Shown here piece after piece: positions 6,313-7,132 of a DNA stretch of 7,132 nt. A program made the position numbers and the translations under genes. Source of the DNA: Tissierellia bacterium. Its GTDB lineage: Bacteria > Bacillota_A > Clostridia > Tissierellales > Peptoniphilaceae. Location: contig JAAZCH010000400.1 of the NCBI GenBank assembly GCA_012513395.1, forward strand, positions 1 through 7,132, read 5' to 3'. Under the pieces are notes generated by a model that saw nothing but the letters and a program-made list of their open reading frames with translations, did not search any database and was not told the origin of the DNA. The first letter of the stretch is position 1. Each line of letters opens with the position of its first letter.

Positions 6313-6321
6313 ATTGTATCA
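6313..6321 (-). promoter_or_regulatory. Possible extended -10 promoter of the NamZ-like gene
   Basis: On the minus strand TGA-TACAAT (6321-6313) forms an extended -10 with five of six core matches. No recognisable -35 occurs at 17 bases (CCTAAA, 6341-6336). The start would fall near 6306, giving a very short leader before the ATG at 6297 that would still include the GGTGA ribosome binding site. Confidence is limited for that reason. Confidence 0.4.
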
Positions 6322-6336
6322 TGTAAGCTATGGTCT

Positions 6337-6355
6337 TTAGGTTAATATTAGGTTA
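6337..6355. repeat. Tandem TTAGGTTA repeat between divergent promoters
   Basis: TTAGGTTA occurs at 6337-6344 and again at 6348-6355, exactly 11 bp apart, about one helical turn. The pair sits just upstream of the DUF1622 -35 element (6363) and over the -35 position of the opposing NamZ-like promoter. This placement fits an operator for both genes, but no regulator is identified. Confidence 0.45.
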
Positions 6356-6362
6356 CAATTTT

Positions 6363-6391
6363 TTGGAATTCAAATGGATTTATGCTATAAT
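6363..6391 (+). promoter_or_regulatory. Sigma-A promoter of the DUF1622 gene
   Basis: TTGGAA (6363-6368), a 17-base spacer and a perfect TATAAT (6386-6391) preceded by TGC (6383-6385), an extended -10. Predicted start is near 6398. This lies downstream of the ATG at 6330 and so supports the TTG start at 6423. Confidence 0.85.
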
Positions 6392-6410
6392 CAAGTTATT
6401 ATCACTTAAG

Positions 6411-6417
6411 AGGGGGA
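6411..6417 (+). promoter_or_regulatory. Ribosome binding site that sets the DUF1622 TTG start
   Basis: AGGGGGA ends five bases before TTG at 6423-6425. It is the only strong site near the N-terminus and is in frame with the conserved part of the protein. Confidence 0.75.
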
Positions 6418-6422
6418 TTAAA

Positions 6423-6788
6423 TTGCACGATCTATTCGTTAAGGTAGTGGAAAATGTCGCTACCATTATAGAATTTATGGGGTTATTTGTAGTAATTTAT
6501 GCTGTAGGCAAGAGCTTTTTGAAATTGATATTTGTTGAAAAATTCGACTTCCTATTGGCTCAAAAGGATTTAATTTTAAATGGCGGTCTTTCTACTGCAC
6601 TGGAAATATTTTTGGCAGCAGAGATTTTGAAGACTTTGACAGCCGATTCCTTTACAAAACTTATTCAAGTTGGCGGACTGGTAATAATTAGAATTGCCAT
6701 CGCACTGCTTGTTCATTGGGAAGGGGAACAAAAAGAAAAATTACTTACGCCTGAAGAAATTGAAGACTTCGAGCACCAACTTTTATAA
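6423..6788 (+). CDS. DUF1622 family small integral membrane protein
   Basis: This 121-residue protein has three predicted membrane segments (about 11-35, 54-70 and 80-98) and an acidic C-terminal tail (about 99-121). The segment NGGLSTALEIFLAAEILKTL (53-72), followed by LIQVGGLVIIRIAIALLVHWEGE (80-102), matches the DUF1622 pattern of a leucine-rich helix with LE...AA(E/D)I.KT and a second helix ending R....L...E. The function of this family is not established. The open frame reaches an ATG at 6330, but the promoter -10 (6386-6391) lies inside that stretch, and AGGGGGA precedes TTG at 6423, so I chose TTG. It is transcribed alone and divergently from the NamZ-like gene. No rho-independent terminator with a T run is visible after it. 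Confidence 0.88.
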   Translation: MHDLFVKVVENVATIIEFMGLFVVIYAVGKSFLKLIFVEKFDFLLAQKDLILNGGLSTALEIFLAAEILKTLTADSFTKLIQVGGLVIIRIAIALLVHWEGEQKEKLLTPEEIEDFEHQLL

Positions 6789-6890
6789 TTACACTTTAGT
6801 TTAAACTTCGAGTTTAGCGAGAATTTCGAGGATATTTTATTTAGAAATAGTGTAAAATCTATATTAAATTAAATATTTTGAAAATTACCC
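6789..6890. other. AT-rich gap between DUF1622 and the T-box promoter
   Basis: I find no gene here. TTACACT (6789-6795) and AGTGTAA (6849-6855) could close a long imperfect hairpin around a small AAACT-TCG-AGTTT hairpin (6803-6815 region), but no T run follows, so I do not call a terminator. ACTTTAGTTTAAA at 6793-6805 is repeated exactly at 6894-6906, overlapping the T-box promoter. Confidence 0.5.
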
Positions 6891-6919
6891 TTGACTTTAG
6901 TTTAAATTTTTTATAGAAT
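6891..6919 (+). promoter_or_regulatory. Sigma-A promoter of the T-box leader
   Basis: TTGACT (6891-6896), 17 bases, then TAGAAT (6914-6919), each five of six to consensus. The predicted start near 6927 coincides with the first bases of the T-box stem I helix. Confidence 0.88.
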
Positions 6920-6926
6920 ATGTCTT

Positions 6927-7132
6927 AATATTGTTTTGAAGGAAAGCATATCCGATGTAGTTTATAGAGAGTCGCCGTTTGGTGGAAGGCGATAATGTAC
7001 TGAAGATATTTCTCGTTCCGGAGCATATAGACTAAAAACTATACGTTAGCTAAGCGTTACTTTGCACTTAAGTGATCCGTCAATTTTTGATGGATAAATA
7101 GGGTGGTACCGCGTATTCAACGTCTCTAATAT
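6927..7132 (+). ncRNA. T-box leader (tRNA-sensing), 3' end outside the window
   Basis: The T-box signature AGGGTGGTACCGCG is at 7100-7113, with the 3' antiterminator arm CGTCTCT at 7121-7127. Stem I has a base helix (6928-6934 with 7023-7028), a kink-turn (bulge TTT 6935-6937, tandem G-A pairs 6938-6939 with 7021-7022), GGAA/TTCC (6941-6944 with 7016-7019), the AGAGAG motif (6966-6971) and a distal hairpin TCGCC/GGCGA (6972-6976 with 6988-6992) with loop GTTTGGTGGAA. Stem III is ATCCGTCA/TGATGGAT (7075-7082 with 7088-7095). The acceptor-reading bulge TGGT (7104-7107) implies a tRNA discriminator base A. By position against the kink-turn helix the specifier is most likely CTC (7012-7014, followed by G), i.e. 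leucine, but it lacks the usual GAA just before it, so this is tentative. The terminator and controlled gene, probably an aminoacyl-tRNA synthetase, lie beyond the window. Confidence 0.95.

Noticed and set aside
6330..6422. ATG at 6330 as the DUF1622 start
   Set aside because: The promoter -35 and -10 lie within this stretch and there is no ribosome binding site before it; the conserved domain begins after TTG 6423.
7005..7008. GAU (Asp) as the T-box specifier directly after UGAA
   Set aside because: The UGGU bulge predicts discriminator base A, whereas aspartate tRNAs normally carry G, so Asp is unlikely.

Overview
This window is AT-rich bacterial chromosome. AGGAGG-type ribosome binding sites, sigma-A promoters, an FMN riboswitch, a T-box leader, rho-independent terminators and a YfmM-type ABC-F protein all point to a Bacillota (Firmicutes) member. 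I would guess an anaerobic clostridial/Tissierellia-type organism, but the sequence alone does not fix the genus. I see no transposase, integrase, phage gene, tRNA, rRNA or CRISPR array. It reads as core chromosome with one less common cassette.

Left part (1-2511, all minus strand): an ABC-F ATPase gene (889-2442) lies upstream of the riboflavin transporter subunit gene ribU (37-630). ribU has its own promoter, an FMN riboswitch aptamer, a leader terminator and a terminator after the gene. No terminator is visible between the ABC-F gene and the ribU leader, so some ABC-F transcripts may enter the riboswitch.

Middle part (2512-4608, minus strand): a sigma/anti-sigma pair. A small ECF-type sigma factor (4020-4550, GTG start) overlaps by ATGA with a membrane-anchored protein with a large outside domain (2740-4023, DUF4179-like). 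The pair has its own extended -10 promoter and ends in a long hairpin terminator. The gap 2443-2739 holds that terminator, the ABC-F promoter and a weak plus-strand short transcript candidate.

Right part (4611-7132): a secreted NamZ/DUF1343-family peptidoglycan glycosidase (4648-6297, minus) carries an N-terminal stalk-like region. It is divergent from a small DUF1622 membrane protein gene (6423-6788, plus, TTG start). The intergenic space holds two opposing promoters and a tandem TTAGGTTA repeat. After DUF1622 a strong plus-strand promoter drives a T-box leader (about 6927 to beyond the window end). Its best-fitting specifier is CUC (leucine), and the aminoacyl-tRNA synthetase or amino-acid gene it controls lies outside the window.

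The genes do not form one pathway. The themes are riboflavin uptake under FMN feedback, ribosome-associated ABC-F function, envelope sensing by the sigma/anti-sigma pair, cell-wall sugar release by the NamZ-like enzyme, and tRNA-sensing control of a downstream gene. The items most worth a second look are the non-canonical active-site region of the NamZ homologue, the sigma/anti-sigma cassette, the regulatory folding of the ribU leader and the T-box specifier.
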